This document shows, in pieces, positions 1 to 8,132 of a stretch of 33,680 nucleotides of DNA (the stretch's first letter is position 1; the number at the start of each line of letters is the position of its first letter). The notes beneath the pieces were generated by a model. It did not search any database, was not told where the DNA came from, and saw nothing but the letters and a program-made list of their open reading frames with translations. The position numbers were made by a program, and so were the translations under genes. The stretch comes from Achromobacter pulmonis (GTDB taxonomy: Bacteria > Pseudomonadota > Gammaproteobacteria > Burkholderiales > Burkholderiaceae_B), in NCBI RefSeq assembly GCF_002885955.2, contig NZ_POQS01000003.1:688440-722119 (forward strand), in the 5' to 3' direction.

Positions 1-305
1 TCGCCCATCCCGAAGCCGATCTCCAGCACCGTCGGCGCCTCGCGGCCGAACGCGGCCGCCGGGTCCAGCCGGCGCGGCGCATAGGGGATGGACCACTGGC
101 CCATCAGGCGCTCCAGCGCCGCCTGCTGGCCCTGCGTGATATGGCCGCGGCGATGCACGAAACTGCGGATATGGGTGGCGCCCGGGCTGTTCGGCGCGCG
201 CGCGGCGCTGGCCAGCGTGGCCTGTGTTTCGGGCGACATGGAAGAGGACGCCTCCGGCGGCGCGGGAGGGTTTTCGGGGGTGTTCGCGGGGGTGTTCATG
301 TTCAT
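1..305 (-). CDS. trmB: tRNA (guanine-N7-)-methyltransferase, N-terminal part (cut by window edge)
   Basis: The minus strand from 305 reads a protein start with a Pro/Ala-rich tail. It continues [14 protein letters not shown], then MGQWSIPY, and reaches VLEIGFGMG at the window edge. The last motif is the SAM-binding loop of TrmB, which makes m7G46 in the tRNA variable loop using S-adenosylmethionine in the cytoplasm. About 101 codons are visible; the catalytic remainder lies to the left of the window. A second in-frame ATG at 299 is an equally possible start, and neither has a strong Shine-Dalgarno sequence. It points away from the tRNA gene and is a chromosomal housekeeping gene that marks the host side of the junction. 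The low-complexity N-terminus before THIRSF is of the kind seen in Bordetella/Achromobacter relatives, by recall only. Confidence 0.85.
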   Translation of the reverse strand, partial: MNMNTPANTPENPPAPPEASSSMSPETQATLASAARAPNSPGATHIRSFVHRRGHITQGQQAALERLMGQWSIPYAPRRLDPAAAFGREAPTVLEIGFGMG

Positions 306-477
306 AGCCCGAATTGTAGTGGCAGGCCCGCCGCCCCGGCGTCGTCCGGATGCACTAAATTAGGGACATGTTTTGAGCGGGATTCCCGGCCCCGGCCAGA
401 CAGCCCGCCGAAAGGGCATCAACCCGCGCTATAATCGCGCCTCTGCCCAGGTGTTGCGCCGGGGCACGACACCCAAG

Positions 478-551
478 GCGGGTGTAGTTCAATGGTAGAA
501 CGGCGGCTTCCCAAGCCTCAAGCGTGGGTTCGATTCCCATCACCCGCTCCA
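478..551 (+). tRNA. tRNA-Gly (anticodon CCC), insertion target of the island
   Basis: The acceptor arms GCGGGTG (478-484) and CACCCGC (541-547) pair fully, followed by discriminator T and an encoded CCA (549-551). The D stem is GTTC/GAAC. The anticodon loop TTCCCAA gives CCC (Gly, codon GGG). The T arm carries GTTCGATTCC, with one G-T pair closing the stem. The anticodon stem GCGGC/GCCTC has one C-T mismatch at its second pair, which is unusual. The integrase gene follows 238 bases downstream, so the 3' end of this gene should serve as the left attachment site (attL) of the element. The identity comes directly from the sequence; the attachment role is inferred from the neighbouring integrase. 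Confidence 0.93.
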
Positions 552-586
552 CACAGACTTTCCACGGTGTTCTACGGACGGCTCAG

Positions 587-649
587 GACGTCTCCAAGTC
601 ATTGATTCTTCGGAACTTTATCTTGGTGGCTAAGTCCACTGACGTCTCC
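587..649. repeat. Pair of direct 9-mers GACGTCTCC upstream of int
   Basis: GACGTCTCC occurs at 587-595 and again at 641-649, 54 bases apart start to start (about five helical turns). Each is preceded or followed by a variant of AAGTC. They lie between the presumed crossover site and the integrase gene, where tyrosine recombinases bind arm-type sites. That role is inferred from position only. Confidence 0.35.
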
Positions 650-656
650 CGAAAGC

Positions 657-696
657 TCCGTACATCCAGTCCAAATCCGTACATTAATCCGTACAT
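657..696. repeat. Three direct repeats TCCGTACAT upstream of int
   Basis: TCCGTACAT is found at 657-665, 676-684 and 688-696, all in the same orientation, with start spacings of 19 and 12 bases. The core GTAC is self-complementary. The cluster sits about 100-130 bases after the tRNA and 92 bases before the integrase start. It may be an arm-type integrase or excisionase binding site, or an operator for int. The repeats are seen directly; the function is a guess from placement. Confidence 0.5.
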
Positions 697-788
697 CAAT
701 GCGGAAAGCCGGATGCCGGATTGTTGGTGGGCACGTTCGGCGGGTGAAGGGAACATGGGTTCAACCTGACTTCTTCAGGAGTGAACGC

Positions 789-2759
789 ATGGCTCTGACA
801 GACATGACGGTCCGGCAAGCGCGGGCCACGGACAAGGCCCGGGCCATCCTCGACGGCGAAGGGTTGTCCCTCTTTATTCCTCCCAAGGGCCGCAAGGCCT
901 GGCACTTTCGCTTCACCTTCGCGGGCCGGGAAAAGCGCATCTCGTTGGGTACGTATCCGGAGGTCTCTCTGCGCGAGGCGCGGGTGCTGCGGGATCAGGC
1001 GCGCGCCCAATTGGCCAAAGGCCTGAACCCCAAGGTGGAACGCAAACGTCAGCACCACGCCATGGTCGTGGCCAGCGAGCATACTTTCATGGCCGTCTAT
1101 GAGCGCTGGCGCGATCATCGCAAGCTGGCGCTGGAGGAAGGCCGGCAAACCAGCCTCGACCAGATCCGGCGGGTCTTCAAAAAGGACGTGTTTCCCGTCC
1201 TACGGCACATGCATATCCACGACATCACCCGCGCGCACCTGCTGGATATTCTCGGCCGGATCGAAAAGCGCGGCTCGTTGTCGGTGGCCGAGAAAGTGCG
1301 TACCTGGTTCACCCAGTTGTTCCGGTACGCCAAGGTTGTGGTCCCGGGGATGGGCGAAAACCCGGCCACCGACCTGGATGCGGTCGCGATCCCTTTGCCG
1401 CCGGCCGACCACAATCCGTTCCTGCGGATGATCGAACTGCCTCCGATGTTGCAGACTCTGCGCAAGTACCGGGGCAGGCAGCAAACGCAGTTGGCGATCC
1501 GCCTGTTGCTGCTGACGGGCGTGCGTACCGGCGAGCTGCGCCATGCCACTCCGGAGCAGTTCGATCTGGACCAAGGCCTGTGGCGCATTCCGATCTTCAG
1601 GCTCAAACAACGCAGGCAACTCAAGCGCAACAAGCGTCAGCGTTTGACCGAAATTCCGCCCTACATTGTGCCGCTCTCGGTGCAGGCCCAGGAGGTCGTG
1701 CGTCATTTGCTGGAGAACGTCAAGCCCGCGCAAATCTATCTGATCCCCGGTTTGCAGAGCCTGAAGCGGCCGATCAGCGAGAACACGGTGAACCATGCGT
1801 TGAAGCGGATGGGTTACGAGGGGCTGCTGACCGGTCATGGCCTTCGCGCGACCATGTCCACCGCACTCAACGAATTGGGCTACCCCAAGGTGTGGGTCGA
1901 TGCGCAACTCTCCCATGCCGATCCAAACCGGATCAGCGCCACTTACAACCACGCTGAGTACGTGGAGCAGCGCCGGGTGATGATGCAGGACTGGGCCGAC
2001 CGGCTCGATCTGTTCGAGCGAGGTCATGTGCAGGCCGCCAGCGTGCACCTGACCGTAACCCTGCACGGACTGCCGACGATTCCCGGCCAGGCAGCGGCCA
2101 ACCCGCCGCCCGTCAATATCGCACCCCCCGTACTGGTGGTGGCACCTACGTCCCCGGACGCGCCGGCTGTGGCACCGCAGGCGATGCGTCTACCCGCCGT
2201 CGATACGCCGGATTACGCCAAACCCAAGCTGTCGGACCTGCAGCGCGAGCGCAACGAATTGTTGGACATGTTCGAGGCGCCTCACAACCTGCGGGTCGTG
2301 GAGTACGCGCAACTCGCCGGCAAGTCGCGTCGCTGGATCAGCTACGAGATCCAGGCGCGCAACGTGCTCGCCTTGAGCTTAGGTCACCGGGGTCAACGGG
2401 TGCCCGACTGGCAGCTTGATCCCCTCAAGGGCCGGCTGGTGCGCGCCGTCCTCGGACGGATCAGCCCGTGCATCGATAGCTGGCAGGTCTATCACGCCTT
2501 GAGGCGCCCGCACGAGCAGTTGGGCGGCGCAGCCCCCATCGAGGCATTGACGGTGGCTAACTTTGAACGCACGGCCGCGTTGGTGTGCGAAGCGATCGAG
2601 GCTTCGCTGTGGTCGGCGCCGGCCGCAAGGCCGATTACCGACCGGGACGAGGATGCCAAGGATTTGGTGCCAGTGATGCGTGAGGAGCACTGGCCCGCTG
2701 GGCAGGGAGCCCAGCCTGTGGTCGGCAATGACGTTGGCGGGTTGTGCTATCCCACGTAG
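789..2759 (+). CDS. int: Tyrosine recombinase (ICE integrase, IntB13 type)
   Basis: It catalyses site-specific integration and excision at the tRNA-Gly 3' end. The start at 789 is chosen because AGGAG (777-781) lies 7 bases upstream and gives 656 residues, almost the length of IntB13 (657); an earlier ATG at 699 lacks a ribosome site. Order: N-terminal DUF4102-type arm-binding domain (about 1-85), SAM-like core-binding domain (about 95-205), then the catalytic domain with R246 (TGVRTGEL), H350-G-L-R353, H376 (LSHAD) and the likely nucleophile Y386 (TYNHAEY). About 200 further residues follow the catalytic domain. They comprise a Pro/Ala-rich linker and a segment (about 485-610) that ends in a part resembling the toxin-binding domain of Xre/MbcA/ParS antitoxins (DUF2384). 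A second copy of part of this tail lies at 10435-10671. The gene appears intact. Confidence 0.95.
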   Translation: MALTDMTVRQARATDKARAILDGEGLSLFIPPKGRKAWHFRFTFAGREKRISLGTYPEVSLREARVLRDQARAQLAKGLNPKVERKRQHHAMVVASEHTFMAVYERWRDHRKLALEEGRQTSLDQIRRVFKKDVFPVLRHMHIHDITRAHLLDILGRIEKRGSLSVAEKVRTWFTQLFRYAKVVVPGMGENPATDLDAVAIPLPPADHNPFLRMIELPPMLQTLRKYRGRQQTQLAIRLLLLTGVRTGELRHATPEQFDLDQGLWRIPIFRLKQRRQLKRNKRQRLTEIPPYIVPLSVQAQEVVRHLLENVKPAQIYLIPGLQSLKRPISENTVNHALKRMGYEGLLTGHGLRATMSTALNELGYPKVWVDAQLSHADPNRISATYNHAEYVEQRRVMMQDWADRLDLFERGHVQAASVHLTVTLHGLPTIPGQAAANPPPVNIAPPVLVVAPTSPDAPAVAPQAMRLPAVDTPDYAKPKLSDLQRERNELLDMFEAPHNLRVVEYAQLAGKSRRWISYEIQARNVLALSLGHRGQRVPDWQLDPLKGRLVRAVLGRISPCIDSWQVYHALRRPHEQLGGAAPIEALTVANFERTAALVCEAIEASLWSAPAARPITDRDEDAKDLVPVMREEHWPAGQGAQPVVGNDVGGLCYPT

Positions 2760-2849
2760 TAGAACGGCCAAGCGGTGCGCGGCTCTTGTGGGTGCGCCGC
2801 CGCCATCGTCACCGCTCTGCTGGCCCAAGGCTGGCGCATCACCCTTGCC

Positions 2850-3490
2850 AGCTCGGGATACGCGACGCCGACGCCACCGGCGAACCGGGTTACTTCGCGA
2901 ATCGCAAGCTGGTGGCGTTCATGGGCGGCGAGATCGTGCCCGCGCAAATGGATTACCTGGATCCGTGTGGTCAGGCCGGTCTGCGGCTGGACCAGATGGA
3001 GGAGGCGTTTCGCGCCGGCGCCAAAACCTTCCTGTTCTCGAACCCGAACAATCCTGCCGGCGTGATTTATTCCAAGAATGAAATTGACCGCATTGCGGCC
3101 CTAGCGAATCGCTATGGCGCCACCGTGATCATCGACCAGCTTTATTCTCGGCAGCTGTATGCTGGCAGCGATTACGTGCACCTGCGCGCCTGCGACATCG
3201 ATCCGCAGAATGTGGTGACCATCTGGGGCCATCCGAGACCGAATCGCTCAGCGGATATCGCCTGAGGTGGCTTTCGGCGCCAGCCACTTGATCGATCGCA
3301 TGGAAAATGTGCAGGCCATCATGGCGCTGTGTACGCCGAGCTACTGCCAGGCGGTGCTGCGCACCTGGTTTGCCGAGCCGGCGGGCTGGATGCAGGATCG
3401 CATCGCGGCCAATGAACGCATTCGGACGACCTAGTTGCCGTTTTCCAGCAAGTGCCGGACATGCGGGTACGGCCGTTCGAAGCGGGTAGC
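2850..3490 (+). pseudogene. Broken class I/II (PLP) aminotransferase
   Basis: The longest readable piece contains GEPGYFANRKLV, FLFSNPNNPAGVIY and ATVIIDQLYS, the core of a PLP-dependent class I aminotransferase. Near 3230 the frame must shift by one base to continue as SETESLSGYRL, where the family normally has the PLP-binding lysine (SKTESLSGYRLG); here the lysine codon is GAG. A second shift near 3265 returns VAFGASHLIDRMENVQAIMALC, and a third near 3424 returns VFQQVPDMRVRPFEAGSYL. The first ~100 residues and the C-terminus are absent or unrecognisable. With three frameshifts, two missing ends and a lost catalytic lysine it is a dead gene, an old remnant next to the integrase. Confidence 0.8.
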
Positions 3491-3541
3491 TACCTATGGG
3501 CGTTGCGATCGATTTTGATTTCCCGAGAGGGACTTCATATC

Positions 3542-3814
3542 AGAGGATCGCGCCAGCATTCGCGCCCGGATTCCGGCGCCATGCTGCGTCAGCCGCGCAT
3601 CGAATTCGGCAGCCGACGCAGGCGTACCTGCCGCATGCCGGAGTGCCGCGAACAACAGATTGGGTTGACCCTTGGGAGCAGGCAGGGCTTCGAGATAGGC
3701 CAAGACCGAGGCCAACTGCGCGACATGCCTTGCCCATTGCTCATGCAGTGGCGAGCGGCCCGCCGCCTCGTTCCGGGCAAACCTCAGATAACGTTCAGCA
3801 ATAGGATGGATGTC
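3542..3814 (-). pseudogene. Fragment of a DUF2332-type protein
   Basis: The minus strand carries IHPIAERYLRFARNEAAGRSPLHEQWARHV and then GQPNLLFAALRHAAG and GIRARMLARS. This spacing resembles the N-terminal part of DUF2332 proteins, whose function is unknown. No plausible start codon precedes IHPIAERYL, and the reading changes character after ARMLARS, so only about 90 residues of a protein of 300 or more remain. The assignment is from remembered family pattern and needs a profile search. It lies back to back with the aminotransferase remnant, and the bases from 3815 to the next gene at 3971 show no recognisable gene. Confidence 0.5.
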
Positions 3815-3970
3815 TAGACAAGAACAAAAAATGGGCGAAATGTACGGCGCACAGACGTTACGTTGGGGCAATCCTATGGGAAACAGGGGGCCTGAACTCA
3901 AGTACGATTGTGTTGTGTGGAAATTATATTCATCATCCTTTTCTTTTTCACATAATCGGAAAATTCAGTC

Positions 3971-4804
3971 ATGGCTGACGAGAAGCACTCTGCAGTGGGC
4001 GGGCGAGTCAGCATCTACCGCAGGCCGAACAGCAGATTCTGGCAATGCCAAGCCACATTCAACGGCAAGAGTGAGCGCATCAGCACCAAGACGGAAGACT
4101 TGGGCAAGGCGCGGCATTTCGCCGAGAATTGGTACTTGTCCCGAACGGATAATGGGGATGCGACGCAGGGCGAGAGCGGGGCGGCACACAACGCGGTGAG
4201 GGCCGGCCGGCCAAACTACAGTTTGCCGCTGCATGACAAACGGGCGCGCTTTCTGGCGGCGGCGATTGATTTGGTGGCGCAGGTGGGGTTTCGCGACACC
4301 CAGGTCAATGCGATCGCCGAGCGCGCGGGCATGGCGCCCGCGACCCTATACCGGTATTTCAGTTCACGGGAAAGCCTGCTGGTGGAAGTGGTCTCCCACG
4401 TCTCGCAGCATGAGGTCAATGTCGTTGCCGGGATCGCGATGGGAAATGACGAGCCCGCGACGCTGCTGCGGGCGTGCGCCTATGCCTTCGGCAGCCGCGC
4501 CATCCGCGCGAAGCAGCTTGGCTACGCATTGGTAGCCGAGCCGGTTGACTCCGCCATTGAGCTCGAACGGTTGAAATACCGAAGCAAGCTGATGCGCGTC
4601 TTTGAAACGATCATTGAACGGGGCATGCGCAATGGCGACTTCGTTGAACAAAACCCGGAGGTCTCCTCCGCATGTATAGTGGGGTCATTGTTCGAGGCGC
4701 TCGTCGGCCCGCTGGCGCGCAACAACGACGCGACCGATCGTCAACGGCTAGAGAGCGTCAGAGAAATTGCGGACTTTTGCGTGAGAGCCGTCGAGCGACG
4801 ATGA
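3971..4804 (+). CDS. TetR-family regulator with an integrase-like N-terminal domain
   Basis: Residues about 11-57 (GRVSIYRRPNSRFWQCQATF through ARHFAENWYL) look like the N-terminal DNA-binding module that starts many tyrosine recombinases. From about residue 75 the protein is an ordinary TetR regulator: ARFLAAAIDLVAQVGFRD, then the HTH with AERAGMAPATLYRYFSSRE, then an all-helical ligand domain to residue 277. The family norm is about 200 residues. A GTG at 4196 would yield a normal-length TetR of 202 residues, so the fusion may be a translated joint or an annotation effect; neither start has a clear ribosome site. It faces the acyl-CoA operon tail to tail and is the likely repressor of that operon, with a CoA thioester or free acid as possible ligand (inference). 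Confidence 0.8.
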   Translation: MADEKHSAVGGRVSIYRRPNSRFWQCQATFNGKSERISTKTEDLGKARHFAENWYLSRTDNGDATQGESGAAHNAVRAGRPNYSLPLHDKRARFLAAAIDLVAQVGFRDTQVNAIAERAGMAPATLYRYFSSRESLLVEVVSHVSQHEVNVVAGIAMGNDEPATLLRACAYAFGSRAIRAKQLGYALVAEPVDSAIELERLKYRSKLMRVFETIIERGMRNGDFVEQNPEVSSACIVGSLFEALVGPLARNNDATDRQRLESVREIADFCVRAVERR

Positions 4805-4806
4805 CC

Positions 4807-4820
4807 GACCGTCGACGGTC
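4807..4820. terminator. 14-bp perfect palindrome between convergent genes
   Basis: GACCGTCGACGGTC occupies most of the 19 bases between the TetR stop (4804) and the stop of the minus-strand operon (4824). It has no loop or T-run, so it is a weak terminator candidate. It may equally be a protein-binding site. Confidence 0.3.
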
Positions 4821-4823
4821 AGC

Positions 4824-5609
4824 CTAACGGCTGCCGACAAATCGAGCCAGCCCGTCTTGCATGGCGTGCGTGTCCGAATGCGCTTCGAGTGTAGATATCT
4901 CGTTCTCAAGCGCTTCTGCCATTGGTAACGCGTGGGCGGCGACAAAGAGGGATTTTGCCCGTTGTATCGTCTGTCGATCGGCAACCGAGATTTCGTCGGC
5001 GAGGCCGATTGCACATTGTCGCAACGCCTGCGCCGGCGAGACGGCGTGCACGATTCCCCAGTCCATTGCCTGCGTGGCGCTGATCACGCTGCCCGACAGA
5101 ATCATCCATTTGGCCCGCTGATGGCCGATGACGCGGGGCAGCCTGACACTGCTGCCGCCGCCGGGCAAGAGTTCGCGTAGCACATGGGCATCGCCAATGG
5201 TGGCATCGTCCGCCGCGATTACGGCGTCGCAGCACAACAATAGTTCAAGTCCACCGGCGCGTACGGCGCCGTGCGCCATGCCGACAACGGGAAGGGGAGA
5301 CAATTCGAATCGTCGGCAAACTTCACGGAAATTGTCCAGGAGACGCCGCACTGCCGCCTTGCCTCCTTCCAGCAATTCACCGAGGTCAGCTCCTGCACAG
5401 AAATTACGCCCCGATCCGGAGAATATGACCGCCCGCACGTCTGGCTCGGCTTCGGCCGCGTCGAATGCGGCGATCACGTCTTCCAGCAGCCCGGAGCTGA
5501 CAGCGTTGGCCTTTTCCGGACGGTCGAGCGTGATCCAGGCGATGCCTGCGTCCACGTTGCAGATACGGGTGAGCGGGTGTCCTGCGTGTTTCAATCCAGC
5601 TTGTTCCAT
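4824..5609 (-). CDS. Enoyl-CoA hydratase/isomerase (crotonase) family protein
   Basis: The start at 5609 is preferred over 5675 because AAGGTGAAG lies just upstream; this gives 261 residues, normal for crotonases. Crotonase-fold signs: ITLDRPEKANAVSS near residue 26, the oxyanion loop GRNFCAGADLGEL (67-79) and AGGLELLLCCDAVIAADDA (118-136). E122 matches the first catalytic glutamate of hydratases. The second, normally in a QPEILLG context, is replaced by H142 (GDAHVLREL). It may therefore be a hydratase with altered chemistry, an isomerase, or a hydrolase-like member. It is the last gene of a minus-strand operon, 43 bases after the SDR gene, and would act on the CoA ester made by the synthetase upstream. 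Confidence 0.88.
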   Translation of the reverse strand: MEQAGLKHAGHPLTRICNVDAGIAWITLDRPEKANAVSSGLLEDVIAAFDAAEAEPDVRAVIFSGSGRNFCAGADLGELLEGGKAAVRRLLDNFREVCRRFELSPLPVVGMAHGAVRAGGLELLLCCDAVIAADDATIGDAHVLRELLPGGGSSVRLPRVIGHQRAKWMILSGSVISATQAMDWGIVHAVSPAQALRQCAIGLADEISVADRQTIQRAKSLFVAAHALPMAEALENEISTLEAHSDTHAMQDGLARFVGSR

Positions 5610-5652
5610 TACTTCACCTTGTTTTCCATCGATATTGCTGTGTCCTGGGCTC

Positions 5653-6417
5653 TTATGGCGCAAAGCGCGCCCCACCGTCCAGGCGGTAGCAGGTGCCGTT
5701 CACGTACGGGTTGGTCAGGATGGAATGCACCATCTGCGCGAACTCGTCCGGCAACCCGGTGCGCTTCGGAAAAAGGAAGCTCTTCTCCATGGCTTCCATG
5801 CCCTTCGCCGGGACATTCGCGGTGAGCTCGGTTTCAAAAACGCCCGGCGCCACCGTCATGCAGCGGATGCCATATTCCGCCAAGTCGCGCGCAATGGGGA
5901 GCGTCATGCCGACGATGGCCGCCTTGCTCGCGCTGTAAGCCGCTTGTCCTTTCAATCCGTCGAAGGCAGCGATGGAGCTTGTGTTCACGATCACACCGCG
6001 CTGACCATGATCGTCTGGCTGGTTTTCGATCATTTTCTCCGCTGCCAGTCGCAACACGTTGAATGAGCCTGTCAGGTTAATGGCGATGATTCGGTTCCAT
6101 AACTCAAGGTCATGGGCAACGCCTCGCGAGACTGTCTTTGCCGCAGAAGGAATTCCGGCGCAATTGACGACGAAACGAAGCTGCTCGAATGCCGACACCC
6201 CATGATCGATGGCGCTGCTGACTGCCGTGGGGTCGCAAATGTCTGCCTGGGCGGCGATGTGATCGCCCGGCAAGCCGGCCTGCAAGGCTTCCAGTTTTTC
6301 TTTGTTCAGATCGATCAGCACGAGCCTTGCGCCATGGGATGCCAGCAATTCAGCGGTGGCACGACCCAATCCGGAGGCTGCCCCGGTCACGATACCTGCT
6401 GCATCCATGAGTCTCAT
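5653..6417 (-). CDS. SDR-family 3-hydroxyacyl-CoA dehydrogenase (HSD10-like)
   Basis: Classical short-chain dehydrogenase of 254 residues: NAD-binding TGAASGLG (11-18), NCAG (85-88), and catalytic N114, S148, Y161 and K165 (YSASK). The C-terminus LFPKRTGLPDEFAQMV and NGTCYRLDGGARFAP is typical of HSD10/type II 3-hydroxyacyl-CoA dehydrogenases, which oxidise 3-hydroxyacyl-CoA (including 2-methyl-3-hydroxybutyryl-CoA) with NAD. The start codon overlaps the stop of the acyl-CoA synthetase gene (ATGA at 6417-6414), with GGAGGGAAGG in the end of that gene, so translation is probably coupled. A second ATG is 9 bases in (6408) and has better spacing. It would follow the crotonase step in the pathway. 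Confidence 0.9.
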   Translation of the reverse strand: MRLMDAAGIVTGAASGLGRATAELLASHGARLVLIDLNKEKLEALQAGLPGDHIAAQADICDPTAVSSAIDHGVSAFEQLRFVVNCAGIPSAAKTVSRGVAHDLELWNRIIAINLTGSFNVLRLAAEKMIENQPDDHGQRGVIVNTSSIAAFDGLKGQAAYSASKAAIVGMTLPIARDLAEYGIRCMTVAPGVFETELTANVPAKGMEAMEKSFLFPKRTGLPDEFAQMVHSILTNPYVNGTCYRLDGGARFAP

Positions 6418-8063
6418 TCCTTCCCTCCGAGCATGTCCCGCAATTCCTTGCGCAGCACAAACCGCTGTGTCTTTCCCGATGGCGTTTTCGGCAGATCATC
6501 GCGGTAATGGATGCGGCGCGGATAAGCGTGTACGGCATACTCGACACGCACCTTGTTCTTGATTTCTTCCGAAAGTTTCTCGTCGCCCGAATACCCTTCG
6601 TTCAGCACGACGACCGCCTCCAGGACTTCGCCCCGTATCTGATCAGGAACGGCAACCACCGCAACATCGCGCACGGCGGGATGCATCGCGATGACCGACT
6701 CCACGTCGAAGGGCCCTATGCGGTAACCGGCCATGATGATCACATCGTCATCTCGGGAAGAAAAGCGGAAGTAACCCGCTTCGTCGTATGTCGCCAAATC
6801 GCCAGTCAGATACCAGCGCCCGCATGGCGTGAACCGGTCGGAATTTTTTTCGGGAGAATTCACATAGCCCTCGAACCAGGCCAACGGACTAAGCGACAAG
6901 TTCGCCGCCAGCAGGCCGGGCTGATTGGGTCCCAGTTCTTCATGAGTGTCGGGGTCGATGACCGTCATGTGCCAGCCTGGCAACGACCGCCCCATTGATC
7001 CGGGCAGGACAGGCTGTTGCAAGTCAGGGTGGTGATGGTTATTGAGCAACATGCCCGCTTCGGTCTGGCCAAAATGGTCGTGGACCACTGCGCCCAACAG
7101 TTCAGGCGCCCAAGTATTGACATCCGGAGTCAGCGGCTCTCCCGCACTGGAAGCGCAGCGCAGCGACACGAATCCGGCCGGAATGCCATGGGCTTTCAGG
7201 CTGCGATAGACAGTCGGCGCAGCGGTGAGGTTGGTGACGCCTTCCCGCTCGAGTACGGCGAGCGTACCACCGGGCGTGAATTTTTCGGTATGCATGATCG
7301 ACTGAATCCCTGTCGACAGCGATACGATCACGCCAAAATAGAGCCCGTAGGCCCAACCCGGATCGGCGGCATTCCAAAAAACGTCTTCAGACAAGAGGCC
7401 AAGTCCGAACTCGCCGTAAGCCTGAAATCCAGCCAGAGCACGCAGCGGCACAACGACGCCCTTGGGCTTGCCGGTCGTGCCAGAGGTGTAGATTTCAATG
7501 ACAGGACCGTCACCCGACGTCACATGGGCGGTAAAGCTCGCGTCCCCCTGCGCTTCGACCTCAGCAAGCGTTGCGCCGGTTATCGGGGCATCCCCTGCCG
7601 TCAGCACTCGAAGTCCCGGCAGTTTTTCGCCCGCCAGACCGTCGAGTTTGGATCTTTGAACCTCGTCGCAAATCACCAGCTTTGCGCCACTGTTGGCCAG
7701 TCGCATCTCAATGGCGGGCTTGGCGAATGCCGTGAATAGTGGAACGTATACCGCGCCAAGGCGCCAGACGGCGAGCAGTGTCACCAGATAGTCTTCGCCC
7801 TTGGACATCAAAGTGGCGATTCGGTCGCCAACACCATAGCCTTGCTTGCGCATACTGCTCGCTAGTCTTTCCGATCTTTCCCGCAATCGGCCATAGGTAA
7901 GCGCATCCGACATGCCATCGCCGGAAACGATGCGATAAGCAATAGCCTCAGGGTCATGGCGGTCACACAGCAAATAGCTCGCTGTTGCATCTGGCGCTCG
8001 GTAGGTGGTGATCAGTTCGTCCAGGCGTTGCTGTATGCGCGCGCTGTATTGGGGCTCTTTCAT
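6414..8063 (-). CDS. Acyl-CoA synthetase (AMP-forming)
   Basis: The product of 549 residues belongs to the ANL adenylating superfamily and activates a free carboxylate to its CoA thioester using ATP. The P-loop YTSGTTGKPKG is at 192-202. Other core motifs are DHFGQTEAGM (A5), GRWYLTGDLATYDEAGYFRF (A7 with the ATP-ribose Asp), DDVIIMAGYRIGPFDVES (A8 hinge) and LPKTPSGKTQR with catalytic K531. The overall look is that of medium-chain/acetyl-CoA-synthetase-like ligases, not of aryl-CoA ligases, but substrate cannot be read off. AAGGAG precedes the start. It lies between the transporter gene (69 bases upstream) and the SDR gene (4-base overlap), so one mRNA is likely. Confidence 0.92.
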   Translation of the reverse strand: MKEPQYSARIQQRLDELITTYRAPDATASYLLCDRHDPEAIAYRIVSGDGMSDALTYGRLRERSERLASSMRKQGYGVGDRIATLMSKGEDYLVTLLAVWRLGAVYVPLFTAFAKPAIEMRLANSGAKLVICDEVQRSKLDGLAGEKLPGLRVLTAGDAPITGATLAEVEAQGDASFTAHVTSGDGPVIEIYTSGTTGKPKGVVVPLRALAGFQAYGEFGLGLLSEDVFWNAADPGWAYGLYFGVIVSLSTGIQSIMHTEKFTPGGTLAVLEREGVTNLTAAPTVYRSLKAHGIPAGFVSLRCASSAGEPLTPDVNTWAPELLGAVVHDHFGQTEAGMLLNNHHHPDLQQPVLPGSMGRSLPGWHMTVIDPDTHEELGPNQPGLLAANLSLSPLAWFEGYVNSPEKNSDRFTPCGRWYLTGDLATYDEAGYFRFSSRDDDVIIMAGYRIGPFDVESVIAMHPAVRDVAVVAVPDQIRGEVLEAVVVLNEGYSGDEKLSEEIKNKVRVEYAVHAYPRRIHYRDDLPKTPSGKTQRFVLRKELRDMLGGKE

Positions 8064-8132
8064 CTGTTCTCCTTTCGTCGTCTCGATCCATAGTGAAAAT
8101 GCGGGCCGGTTCGGTTGACCGGCTCTTGTTTA

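Noticed and set aside
699..788. Integrase start at the earlier ATG 699
   Set aside because: There is no ribosome site, the added 30 residues are unlike the family, and ATG 789 has AGGAG at ideal spacing and the family length.
1200..2066. 288-codon open frame antisense to the integrase
   Set aside because: It is the GC-rich shadow of a clear integrase, with His/Gln-rich composition and no recognisable domain.
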